From: an uncultured Oscillospiraceae bacterium
GTDB lineage: Bacteria; Bacillota; Clostridia; Oscillospirales; Oscillospiraceae
Direction: 5' to 3'
DNA: 14,510 nt
Assembly (NCBI GenBank): GCA_910588365.1
Contig: CAJUQS010000007.1
Location: 1-14,510, forward strand
The position numbers and the translations under genes are program-made. This document shows, piece after piece, positions 7,964 to 14,122 of this stretch. Under the pieces are notes generated by a model. The model worked only from the letters and a program-made list of their open reading frames with translations. It did not search any database and had not been told where the DNA came from. The stretch's first letter is position 1. Every line of letters begins with the position of its first letter.

Positions 7964-8020
7964 CCAGCCCCTGGGGGGCTGGCGCCTTTTTGGTTACTTT
8001 TTGTGCGCACAAAAAGTAAC
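7964..8020 (+). repeat. Palindrome module, direct copy
   Basis: Hairpin CCAGCCCC-TGG-GGGGCTGG (7964-7982) is followed by CGCCTTTTTG and a perfect 28-bp palindrome without loop (7993-8020; half-site GTTACTTTTTGTGC). Compared with the module at 7580-7638, the core CTTTTTGTG/CACAAAAAG is conserved. The outer bases differ on both arms in a way that keeps pairing (GGTAC with GTACC in one copy, GTTAC with GTAAC in the other). Confidence 0.7.
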
Positions 8021-8022
8021 AA

Positions 8023-8180
8023 GGTGGTACTTGTGCCACCGGGCCAGTCGTTCGGCTTCGCCGAATGACGGCCCCGGGAGGGTGTGGGGCCGCGTAGGCC
8101 CCACTTAGCTCGCGTCATTCGGCAGAGCCGAACGACCGCTCGGGCGGTGCAAGCACCGCCTTGGGCTGCGTAAGCCCCAA
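8023..8180. repeat. Array of six consecutive hairpins upstream of yhbY
   Basis: Stems in order are as follows. GGTGGTAC/GTGCCACC (8023-8040) has one G-T pair. GTCGTTCGGC/GCCGAATGAC (8047-8069) has loop TTC. GTGGGGCC/GGCCCCAC (8084-8104) has loop GCGTA. GTCATTCGGC/GCCGAACGAC (8114-8136) has loop AGA. GGCGGTGC/GCACCGCC (8143-8160) has loop AA. TTGGGCT/AGCCCCAA (8161-8180) has loop GCGTA and one bulge. Spacers are 0-14 nt. The second and fourth are near-identical reverse complements, so the array can also fold as a larger nested structure. Confidence 0.7.
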
Positions 8181-8199
8181 CAAAGAGAAACATTTTGCC

Positions 8200-8218
8200 T
8201 CGCGCCGGGACGGCGCGA
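8200..8218 (+). promoter_or_regulatory. Leader hairpin before yhbY
   Basis: TCGCGCC, loop GGGAC, GGCGCGA forms a 7-bp stem ending where the purine-rich ribosome site (GAAGAAGGGA, 8217-8226) begins. It resembles the hairpins before ftsY and rsfS: a pyrimidine-rich approach, a stem with GACGG at the loop, then purines. Role unknown; it could be an interspersed repeat or a translation-affecting leader. Confidence 0.45.
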
Positions 8219-8238
8219 AGAAGGGAATATAAAAAAGA

Positions 8239-8556
8239 ATGGAACTGACAAGCAAGCAGAGAGCCCAGCTCAGGGGTCTTGCAAACCATATTGATACCAT
8301 CATCCACATCGGCAAGGACGGCATCAGCGACAACCTCGTCAAGCAGGCCAACGACGCCCTGGAGGCCCGGGAGATCATCAAATGCAGGGTGCTGGAGAAC
8401 TCCCTGCTCACCGCCCGGGAGGCCTGCGGAGAGCTGGCCAAGCTGACCCGCAGCGAGGAGGTCCAGGTGATCGGAACGAAGTTCGTCCTCTACCGGCAGC
8501 ACTACGACAAGAGCCGGCGGAAAATTGAGCTGATTCGGGACCGGAAAGCAAAATAA
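8239..8556 (+). CDS. yhbY: YhbY family (CRM domain) ribosome assembly RNA-binding protein
   Basis: A 105-residue single CRM-domain protein that associates with pre-50S ribosomal subunits. The start is ATG 8239. The ribosome site GAAGGG is rather distant (about 13 nt), so initiation may be modest. The sequence opens MELTSKQRAQLRGLANHID, then IIHIGKDGISDNLVKQANDAL with the CRM loop GKDG (GxxG type). The middle strand is EIIKCRVLEN, and the end is VQVIGTKFVLYRQHYDKSRR with the C-terminal basic stretch typical of the family. Length is usual for Firmicutes YhbY/YqeI. It stands first in the conserved cluster yhbY-nadD-yqeK-rsfS, which supports the call. Confidence 0.93.
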   Translation: MELTSKQRAQLRGLANHIDTIIHIGKDGISDNLVKQANDALEAREIIKCRVLENSLLTAREACGELAKLTRSEEVQVIGTKFVLYRQHYDKSRRKIELIRDRKAK

Positions 8557-8560
8557 CCTG

Positions 8561-8589
8561 TTGACACAGACGCGGGTGTGTGCTACCGT
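8561..8589 (+). promoter_or_regulatory. Possible promoter before nadD-yqeK
   Basis: A perfect TTGACA (8561-8566) is followed after 17 nt by TACCGT (8584-8589), a poor -10 match keeping T1, A2 and T6. The position is right for driving nadD (start 8639). The TTGACA begins with a TTG that could be misread as the gene start. Weak evidence: one good box only. Confidence 0.25.
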
Positions 8590-8638
8590 ATTTTACAAAA
8601 TCAGACGCACGTTATTCCAAAGGAAAAGAGGCCTTGCC

Positions 8639-9829
8639 TTGAAGATCGGAATTTATGGCGGAACCTTCAATCCCATCCACATGGGGCATATCTCGGCCGC
8701 CCGGTTCGCCGTGGACTACCTCGGGCTGGATCAGCTCTGCCTCATCCCCACCGGCATCCCTCCGCACAAGCAGCTGGCCTCCGACGCGCCCTCACCGGAG
8801 CACCGCCTGGCCATGGCCCAGCTGGCGGCGGAGGCCATCGGCCCCCAGGCCCGGGCCAGTGCCGTGGAGCTCTACCGCCAGGGGCGCAGCTATACCATCG
8901 ACACCCTGCGGGAGCTGAAAAAAGAGCACCAGGGGGACCGGCTGTACCTGCTGATGGGGGCCGATATGTTCCTGGCGTTTCAAAACTGGCGCAGCCCCGG
9001 CGAGATTGCCGGCCTGTGCACCCTGTGCGCCTTCGGCCGCAGCGAGGCCGACACCGAGGAGCTCTTTGCCGTGCAGAGGGACTATCTGCACAGGACCTTC
9101 GGCGCGGAGGTCGTCACCCTGGTCCTCCCCCATATCACCGACATCTCCTCCACCCGCCTGCGCGGGAGCCTGGAGCGGGGCGGAGGCCGGGAGTATCTGG
9201 ACCCGGCGGTATACGGCTATATTCTGCGCAAGGGGCTCTACGGCGTCCGGTCGGATCTGAAGCGCCTCGGCCTGGAGGATCTGCGCTGTGCCGCCCTGAG
9301 TATGCTCTCCCGCCGGCGCGTCCCCCACGTGCTGGGCACCGAGGAGACGGCGGCCAGTCTGGCCCGCCGCTGGGGCTCGGACGAGACGTCCGCCCGCCGG
9401 GCGGCCCTGCTCCACGACTGTACCAAAAAATTTGACAGGGAACAACACCTGGCTGTCTGCCGTCTATACGACATTGAGCTGGACCAGGAGGAGCGGCAGG
9501 AGGAGAAGCTGCTCCACGCCCTCACCGGCGCGGCTGTGGCGCGGTATGAGTTCGGCCTCACCCCGGAGGAGGTGAGCGCCATCCGCTGGCATACCACCGG
9601 CAGGGCGGGCATGACCACGCTGGAAAAGATCATCTATCTGGCGGATTACATCGAGCCCAACCGGGACTTCTGCGATCTGACCGAGCTGCGGAAGCTGGCC
9701 TTTGAAGATCTGGACCGTGCCATGCTCCTCGGTTTGACCATGGCGGTCCGCGACCTGAAAAAAAGAGGGGTTGCGGTCCACTCCAACAGTGTGTGCGCGA
9801 GGGATTATCTGAAAGGAAAGCTGACATGA
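8639..9829 (+). CDS. nadD: Fused nicotinate-nucleotide adenylyltransferase (NadD) and YqeK HD-domain Ap4A hydrolase
   Basis: A 396-residue bifunctional protein. I place the start at TTG 8639, directly before KIGIYGGTFNPIHMGH, with AAGAGG at 8626-8631 (7-nt spacing). An upstream TTG at 8561 lacks a ribosome site and would add a non-homologous leader. The NadD half (residues 1-205) joins nicotinate mononucleotide to AMP in NAD synthesis. It shows the nucleotidyltransferase HxGH at 14-17, LIPTGIPPHK, LLMGADMFLAFQNW and ISSTRLR (169-175). The YqeK half (about 215-396) shows the HD-phosphohydrolase metal residues H230, H259-D260, H293, H318 in IRWHTTGRAGMT, and D336 in YLADYIEPNRDF. This family splits diadenosine tetraphosphate symmetrically. 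In most Firmicutes the two are adjacent separate genes; here no stop separates them. Its stop overlaps the next gene (ATGA). Confidence 0.93.
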   Translation: MKIGIYGGTFNPIHMGHISAARFAVDYLGLDQLCLIPTGIPPHKQLASDAPSPEHRLAMAQLAAEAIGPQARASAVELYRQGRSYTIDTLRELKKEHQGDRLYLLMGADMFLAFQNWRSPGEIAGLCTLCAFGRSEADTEELFAVQRDYLHRTFGAEVVTLVLPHITDISSTRLRGSLERGGGREYLDPAVYGYILRKGLYGVRSDLKRLGLEDLRCAALSMLSRRRVPHVLGTEETAASLARRWGSDETSARRAALLHDCTKKFDREQHLAVCRLYDIELDQEERQEEKLLHALTGAAVARYEFGLTPEEVSAIRWHTTGRAGMTTLEKIIYLADYIEPNRDFCDLTELRKLAFEDLDRAMLLGLTMAVRDLKKRGVAVHSNSVCARDYLKGKLT

Positions 9830-11463
9830 GCAGGACAAAAGGCAAGCGGGAGGCCGCCACCGGCGGCAGCTGGCACAGGGGCGGCGATCCCTTCGCCGGG
9901 GAGAGCGCTCCAAAAGGAACGAAAGCGGGCGGAAAGGGCAAAAAAGCGGCCCTGATCGCCCTCAGCTGCGTGCTTCTGGCCGCGGCGGCTGTCACCGTCT
10001 GGTGGTTCACCTCCGTCCGGGCCCCGGACGTGAGCGGCAACGACCGGCCCGGCGTCACCAACAACAATCCCAGCTTGAAGCCCAGTGACACGGACAGCGT
10101 CACGGACGGCCCGGAGGCCGCCGCCGGGCGGAAGGAGGACTTCTTCACCTTCCTCCTGCTGGGCAAGGACACCTCCAGCGGCAGTACCGACACCATCATC
10201 CTGGTGTCCTACGACGTGCCCAACCAGCAGGTGAACATGATGAGCATCCCCCGGGACACCGCCGTCAACGTGCCCTGGTCCGTCAAGAAGATCAACAGCG
10301 TCTACAGCGCCAAGGAGTCCAGCGGCGGCGGCCTGGAGAACCTGAAAAAGCAGGTGGGCTATCTCACTGGCGTGATGCCGGACCGGTATGTCATCGTGGA
10401 ATGGGAGGCCGTGGGCGAGATCGTGGAGGCCGTGGGCGGCGTGGAGTTCGACGTGCCCCGGAACATGAACTACGACGACCCCTACCAGAACCTCCACATC
10501 CACATCAACAAGGGCCTGCAAACCCTTGACGGCAAGCAGGCCATGGGCGTCATCCGCTACCGCCACGACAACCGGCGGCCCGACGGTACCATGCCCGGCT
10601 ACGCCGACGGCGATTTGGGCCGGACCGAGACCCAGCAGGCGTTTTTGAAGGCCATGGCCAAGAAGGTGCTCCAGCTCCAGAACGTGACCAAGGTGGGCAA
10701 CTTTGTGAAGACCTTCCTGGACCACGTGGAGACGGACATGGATCTGACCGAGATGATGTGGTTTGCCACCAAGGCCATGAGCATGGACGCGGACGCCATC
10801 CAGGCGTGCACGATGCCCAATGAGGCCCACACCTTCCGGGGCGGCTCCTACGTATTTGCCAATATCGACGAGCTGGTCACACTCGTCAACGAGCAGTTCA
10901 ACCCCTATAACCGGGAGGTGACCGCGGACGACCTCCAGATCATGGTGCGCAACTCCAACGGCTCGGCCTACGTCACCAACGGCGAGCTTCTGGACTCCAG
11001 GTGGTCCAAGGGCTCCTCCGGCGGCTCCTCTGGCGGCTCCTCCGGCAGCAGCTCCAAGCCCAAAGACCCGGATCCCGAGCCAGCTCCCGAGCCGGATGAG
11101 CCCTCCCAGCCCAGCGACGAGCCTTCCCTGCCGGATCCCGGCACATCCGGGCAGCCCGGCGGCGGCACCGCGGCACCGCCGGAGTCCAGCGATCCCGGCA
11201 TGACCGCCGATCCGGAGCAGCCGGAGAATCCCGGGAATTCCGGGGATCCGGAACAGCCGGAAAATCCCGGCGAATCCGACCCCGGAACCGGCTCCCCCGA
11301 TACGCCTGACATCCCTGATGCCCCCGACACGCCCCCCCAGGAGGGGCCGGCGGATCCGCCGCCCGCTTCTGATCCGGCCCCGGAGCCGGAGCCCGAACTG
11401 CCGCCTGAGCCCACCCTCCCCCCTGTTGAGGACCTCACGGCGGACGGCGGGGCCGCCGCGTAA
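9826..11463 (+). CDS. LCP (LytR-CpsA-Psr) family cell-wall polymer ligase, first of a tandem pair
   Basis: A 545-residue membrane-anchored protein expected to transfer lipid-linked glycopolymers to peptidoglycan. The start is ATG 9826, overlapping the nadD-yqeK stop as ATGA, with AAAGGAAAG at 9811-9819. A basic cytoplasmic tail (1-40) contains GDPFAG (20-25). One transmembrane helix is at 41-61, with the remainder outside. The LCP domain (about 105-345) has GKD and STDTI metal residues, IPRDT (141-145, R143), KINSVYS, DPYQNLHIHINKG, R244-x-R246 in IRYRH, and DLGRTETQQ with R266 and Q270. The equivalents of the pyrophosphate-binding Arg/Gln set are all present. From about 397 a Gly/Ser then Pro/Asp/Glu low-complexity tail runs to the end and includes a 12-residue tandem repeat. 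Whether it attaches teichoic acid, capsule or other glycan cannot be told. Confidence 0.92.
   Translation: MSRTKGKREAATGGSWHRGGDPFAGESAPKGTKAGGKGKKAALIALSCVLLAAAAVTVWWFTSVRAPDVSGNDRPGVTNNNPSLKPSDTDSVTDGPEAAAGRKEDFFTFLLLGKDTSSGSTDTIILVSYDVPNQQVNMMSIPRDTAVNVPWSVKKINSVYSAKESSGGGLENLKKQVGYLTGVMPDRYVIVEWEAVGEIVEAVGGVEFDVPRNMNYDDPYQNLHIHINKGLQTLDGKQAMGVIRYRHDNRRPDGTMPGYADGDLGRTETQQAFLKAMAKKVLQLQNVTKVGNFVKTFLDHVETDMDLTEMMWFATKAMSMDADAIQACTMPNEAHTFRGGSYVFANIDELVTLVNEQFNPYNREVTADDLQIMVRNSNGSAYVTNGELLDSRWSKGSSGGSSGGSSGSSSKPKDPDPEPAPEPDEPSQPSDEPSLPDPGTSGQPGGGTAAPPESSDPGMTADPEQPENPGNSGDPEQPENPGESDPGTGSPDTPDIPDAPDTPPQEGPADPPPASDPAPEPEPELPPEPTLPPVEDLTADGGAAA
11209..11280 (+). repeat. 36-bp tandem duplication in the first LCP tail
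   Basis: Two in-frame units, 11209-11244 and 11245-11280, encode DPEQPENPGNSG and DPEQPENPGESD. They differ mainly at silent positions and near the end. It is a coding minisatellite in a disordered tail; copy number may vary between strains. Confidence 0.75.
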
Positions 11464-11496
11464 AAGCGGCCATCAATCCCGAAAGGACAGAGAGAC

Positions 11497-13368
11497 ATGG
11501 CATACAAAGGCAGAAGACAAGCACCCCGCCCGGGAAAGAGCGAGTGGGACTCCAGGGCCCCGCTGGACCCCTTTTCGTCCTCCTCCATGGGCGATCCCTT
11601 CGCGGGAGGGCCTGAGAAGCCGCCGAAGGGACCCGGACTGGGCGCCCGCTGGGGCGCTTTCTGGGACTCCGGAAAGGGCAAGGTCCTTGTGGCCGTGGCT
11701 GGATGTCTGGCCGTAATCGCCGTGGCGGCGGTTGTGGCGGTGAAGCTGTGGATCAAGCCGCCTCCGCTGCCCAGCGACGATCCTGCGGACCAGATCCAGT
11801 CGGCCCAGCCGGACCAGACCGATCCCGTCTCCGATGAGCCGGACGATCCCACAGACGACGAGCTCTACCCGGACGACGGATACATGGGCGACATGCCCTC
11901 CGTCTCCGGCAAACGGAAGGATGGGGTCTTTACCTTCCTTCTCGTGGGCACCGACATGGACGACGGCAATACGGACACCATCATGGTCGCCAGCTACGAC
12001 ACGGTCAATCAGGACGTCAGCATCATGAGCATCCCCCGGGACACCATGATCAACGCCAGCTGGGACATCAAGAAGATCAACTCTGTCTACTCCCGATCCG
12101 GCGACGGCATCGACGCCCTGCTCAAGCGGGTCAAAACCCTGGTGGGCTTTACCCCGGACTTCCACGTCAAGGTGGATTTGAAGATGTTTGTGGAGCTGGT
12201 GGACCTGGTGGAGGGCGTGGAGTTCGACGTGCCCCAGGATATGAACTACGACGATCCCTACCAGGACCTCCACATCCACCTGAAAAAGGGTGTACAGGTC
12301 CTGGACGGCGAGAAAGCCATGGAGCTGGTTCGCTTCCGCCGCTATAGCGAGGGGGACATCAAGCGGGTGGAGGTCCAGCAGGCCTTCATGAAGGCCCTCA
12401 TCAAGGAGTGCCTGAGCATTGAGCACTGGGGAAAGCTCAAGTCCTATATCGATCTGGCCATGGACAATGTGCAGACCGACCTGGAGTTCGGCTCGGTGGT
12501 GTGGTTCGCCGCCAACGTGCTGGGACTCAACAGTGCCCCGGCGCTGAACATGGACGATGTGTACACCTGCACTCTCCCCGGTGACTACTGGGGCTCCGCC
12601 TGGAGCCGCGACACCCACCAGCAGCAGTCCTATGTGACCATCTACCCCCGGCAGGTGGTGGAGCTGGTGAACGAGCGGTTCAATCCCTACGAGCAGAAGG
12701 TCACCACCGCCATGCTGGACGCCATGAGCATCCTGTCCAACGGCGACATCGCCTCCTCTACCGGCTCCCTCAAGGACACCCGGCACAACGCCATCATGGC
12801 GGTACAGCGCGGCGAGGCCTATTACGACGATGACGGCAACTTCGTCCGCGGTACGCCCCCGGCCAGGCCCAAGCAGGACGAGAACGGCAACTACTACCTG
12901 GAGAACGAGGACGGCAGCATCGTCTTTACCGACAGGGAGGGCAACCCCCTGGATCAGGAGCCCAACCTCCCAGAGGAGGGGGACAACGAATCCGGCCTGC
13001 CCATTCAGGATCCCAGCGGGACGGGCAACGACGGCACCCCGTCCGGCCCCTCCGGGGACAGCTCCGGCACCGCGTCCGGCAATTCGGGGAACACCCCTGA
13101 CAATCCGAATCCCCCTGACGGGGGCGGCGATACGCCGGATCCCGATGCCGCCGGCACGGAGGAGCCCCTCCCCCCCGCTGAGGAAGGGGACCAGACCGCT
13201 CCCCCGCCGGCAGACGCTCCAGACGGCACGGACTCCGCAGACAATCAGACCCAGCAGCCCCCGGCGGAAGCTGACACGCCTCCCGCAGGCGAACCGGCCC
13301 CTCCCCCGGAGCCGGAGTCACCGGCGGACAATCAGATCCCCGACTGGCTGTTTCCCGCCCAGGGGTAA
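11497..13368 (+). CDS. LCP (LytR-CpsA-Psr) family cell-wall polymer ligase, second of a tandem pair
   Basis: A 623-residue paralogue of the preceding gene, 33 nt downstream. The start is ATG 11497 with GAAAGGAC upstream. The cytoplasmic tail has LDPF (23-26) and GDPFAG (32-37), then a transmembrane helix (about 63-82) and an acidic linker. The LCP domain (about 140-395) contains GTD, NTDTI, IPRDT (179-183, R181), KINSVYS, DPYQDLHIHLKKG, R279-x-R281 and DIKRVEVQQ with R290 and Q294, so the active site looks complete. After the domain comes a segment with repeated acid-Gly-Asn turns (DDDGNF, DENGNYY, EDGSIVF, DREGNPL). It is followed by about 120 residues of Pro/Asp/Gly/Ser/Thr-rich disordered tail ending IPDWLFPAQG. 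Conserved middle, divergent ends: an ancient duplication. Tandem LCP genes are often partly redundant. Confidence 0.92.
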   Translation: MAYKGRRQAPRPGKSEWDSRAPLDPFSSSSMGDPFAGGPEKPPKGPGLGARWGAFWDSGKGKVLVAVAGCLAVIAVAAVVAVKLWIKPPPLPSDDPADQIQSAQPDQTDPVSDEPDDPTDDELYPDDGYMGDMPSVSGKRKDGVFTFLLVGTDMDDGNTDTIMVASYDTVNQDVSIMSIPRDTMINASWDIKKINSVYSRSGDGIDALLKRVKTLVGFTPDFHVKVDLKMFVELVDLVEGVEFDVPQDMNYDDPYQDLHIHLKKGVQVLDGEKAMELVRFRRYSEGDIKRVEVQQAFMKALIKECLSIEHWGKLKSYIDLAMDNVQTDLEFGSVVWFAANVLGLNSAPALNMDDVYTCTLPGDYWGSAWSRDTHQQQSYVTIYPRQVVELVNERFNPYEQKVTTAMLDAMSILSNGDIASSTGSLKDTRHNAIMAVQRGEAYYDDDGNFVRGTPPARPKQDENGNYYLENEDGSIVFTDREGNPLDQEPNLPEEGDNESGLPIQDPSGTGNDGTPSGPSGDSSGTASGNSGNTPDNPNPPDGGGDTPDPDAAGTEEPLPPAEEGDQTAPPPADAPDGTDSADNQTQQPPAEADTPPAGEPAPPPEPESPADNQIPDWLFPAQG

Positions 13369-13383
13369 CGGATTTCCCTCTAT

Positions 13384-13407
13384 GCGCCCGGGACGGTACG
13401 CGGGCGT
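13384..13407 (+). promoter_or_regulatory. Leader hairpin between LCP2 and rsfS
   Basis: GCGCCCG (13384-13390) pairs with CGGGCGT (13401-13407, one G-T pair) around GGACGGTACG. It shares the CCGGGACGG core with the hairpin before yhbY and the GACGG of the hairpin before ftsY. No U-tract follows, so it is not a standard terminator. The rsfS ribosome site GAGGAG is at 13441-13446. Confidence 0.45.
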
Positions 13408-13452
13408 CAAAGAAGCTTCCATGTAAATTTTGATAAAAGAGAGGAGCAGCAT

Positions 13453-13815
13453 ATGACACCTAAAGAAATGGCGATTCTTGCGGCAAAGGCTCTGGACGGC
13501 AAGAAGGGCGAGGAGATCAAGGTCATTGAGGTCACGGATTTGACCAGCCTGGCGGACTACTTCGTCATCTGCACCGGCTCCAGCACCACCCAGATCAACG
13601 CCCTGTGCGGCGCTGTGGAGGAGAAGCTGGAGCTGGAGGCCGGCGAGAAGCCCCTGCACCGCGAGGGACACCGGGGCGGCATCTGGGTCCTGCTGGACTA
13701 CGGCTGCCTGGTGGTCCACGTGTTTAACAGCGAGGCCCGGGAGTTCTACGGCCTGGAGCGGCTGTGGAACGACGGCAAGCCCCTGGAGCTGGCGGATCTC
13801 ACGGCCGGGGTTTGA
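13453..13815 (+). CDS. rsfS: Ribosomal silencing factor RsfS (Iojap/YbeB family)
   Basis: A 120-residue protein that binds ribosomal protein uL14 on the 50S subunit and blocks subunit joining when nutrients are scarce. The start is ATG 13453 with GAGGAG 6 nt upstream. Family signatures are KKGEEIKVIEVTDLTSLADYFVICTGSS near the N-terminus, then the central HREGHRGGIWVLLDYGCLVVHVFN and REFYGLERLWNDGKPLEL. Length is normal. Its place after yhbY, nadD/yqeK and LCP genes matches the conserved clostridial cluster. Confidence 0.96.
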   Translation: MTPKEMAILAAKALDGKKGEEIKVIEVTDLTSLADYFVICTGSSTTQINALCGAVEEKLELEAGEKPLHREGHRGGIWVLLDYGCLVVHVFNSEAREFYGLERLWNDGKPLELADLTAGV

Positions 13816-13838
13816 TTCCAGCGGCTGAATGAACGCGC

Positions 13839-13870
13839 CTGCCCAGCAGCCCTGTCCGGCTGCTGGGCAG
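13839..13870 (+). terminator. Strong stem-loop after rsfS (terminator-like or RNA-processing hairpin)
   Basis: CTGCCCAGCAGCC (13839-13851), loop CTGTCC, GGCTGCTGGGCAG (13858-13870): a perfect 13-bp GC-rich stem starting 23 nt after the rsfS stop. No U-run follows, so it is not a classical intrinsic terminator. It may stabilise the upstream transcript end or attenuate readthrough into the two small genes downstream. Confidence 0.5.
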
Positions 13871-13897
13871 AGTAACATAATGAAAGGGAGGCCAGCC

Positions 13898-14122
13898 ATG
13901 CTTTCTCTGATCAAGGACCACGTCAGTGACGCCGCCGCACCCTTTATCTTTGTTGGGCTGTTCCTCGTCATCGTGGGCGCTTCCCTGTGGCTGACGCCCC
14001 GGCTGGCCAAGTGGCTGGACGAGCGCTCCGCCCAGAACAGGGGCTACTTCGACGGCATGCTGGAGGAGGACCCCGGCCAATCCCGGAAAAAGGAGGACGC
14101 GGCGGATGAACCGGCTGACTGA
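13898..14122 (+). CDS. Small single-pass membrane protein, unknown function
   Basis: A 74-residue protein. I choose ATG 13898 because AAAGGGAGG (13883-13891) sits 6 nt before it. An earlier in-frame ATG at 13829 would place the 13-bp hairpin inside the coding region and lacks a good ribosome site. The N-terminal short amphipathic part MLSLIKDHVSD is followed by one hydrophobic helix (about residues 14-33). A conserved-looking stretch TPRLAKWLDERSAQNRGYF comes next, then a highly charged, disordered C-terminus rich in Asp, Glu and Lys. It overlaps the next start by 17 nt, so the two are probably translated together. No family recognised. Confidence 0.75.
   Translation: MLSLIKDHVSDAAAPFIFVGLFLVIVGASLWLTPRLAKWLDERSAQNRGYFDGMLEEDPGQSRKKEDAADEPAD

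Larger units (their letters stand above)
7536..8238. repeat. 703-bp non-coding mosaic of palindromes between rdgB and yhbY
   Basis: No convincing gene is present. The open frames crossing this stretch have low-complexity, frame-indifferent products that run through palindromes. Stem-loops I can place are 7555-7573, 7580-7609, 7620-7638, 7814-7863 (9-bp stem CTGGCTCTC/GAGAGCCAG, 32-nt loop), 7943-7961, 7964-7982, 7993-8020, 8023-8040, 8047-8069, 8084-8104, 8114-8136, 8143-8160, 8161-8180 and 8200-8218. The stretch 7639-7813 has only weak pairing and no recognisable RNA gene. The CTCTCCCTTTAAGAG segment looks like a degenerate copy of an interspersed repeat of gut clostridia, which is memory-based and unverified. 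Confidence 0.7.

Noticed and set aside
7593..8019. Plus-strand open frames in the rdgB-yhbY gap (7593-7856, 7648-8019)
   Set aside because: They run through hairpins and palindromes, have no ribosome site, and end in palindrome-derived residues (FCAHKK); composition is unlike the neighbouring genes.
8023..8180. Hairpin array considered as a CRISPR array
   Set aside because: There is no constant repeat with unique spacers; the stems differ and are directly adjacent, and no cas genes are present.
7536..8238. Search for a known RNA gene (RNase P, SRP RNA, 6S, tmRNA, tRNA) in the gap
   Set aside because: None of the conserved motifs I would expect on either strand are visible.
8561..8638. Upstream TTG start for nadD-yqeK
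   Set aside because: No ribosome site, and the added 26 residues match no NadD N-terminus; TTG 8639 has AAGAGG at proper distance and begins at the conserved motif.
9793..9825. Upstream GTG start for the first LCP gene
   Set aside because: ATG 9826 has the ribosome site AAAGGAAAG and an ATGA overlap with the preceding stop, which is the better geometry.
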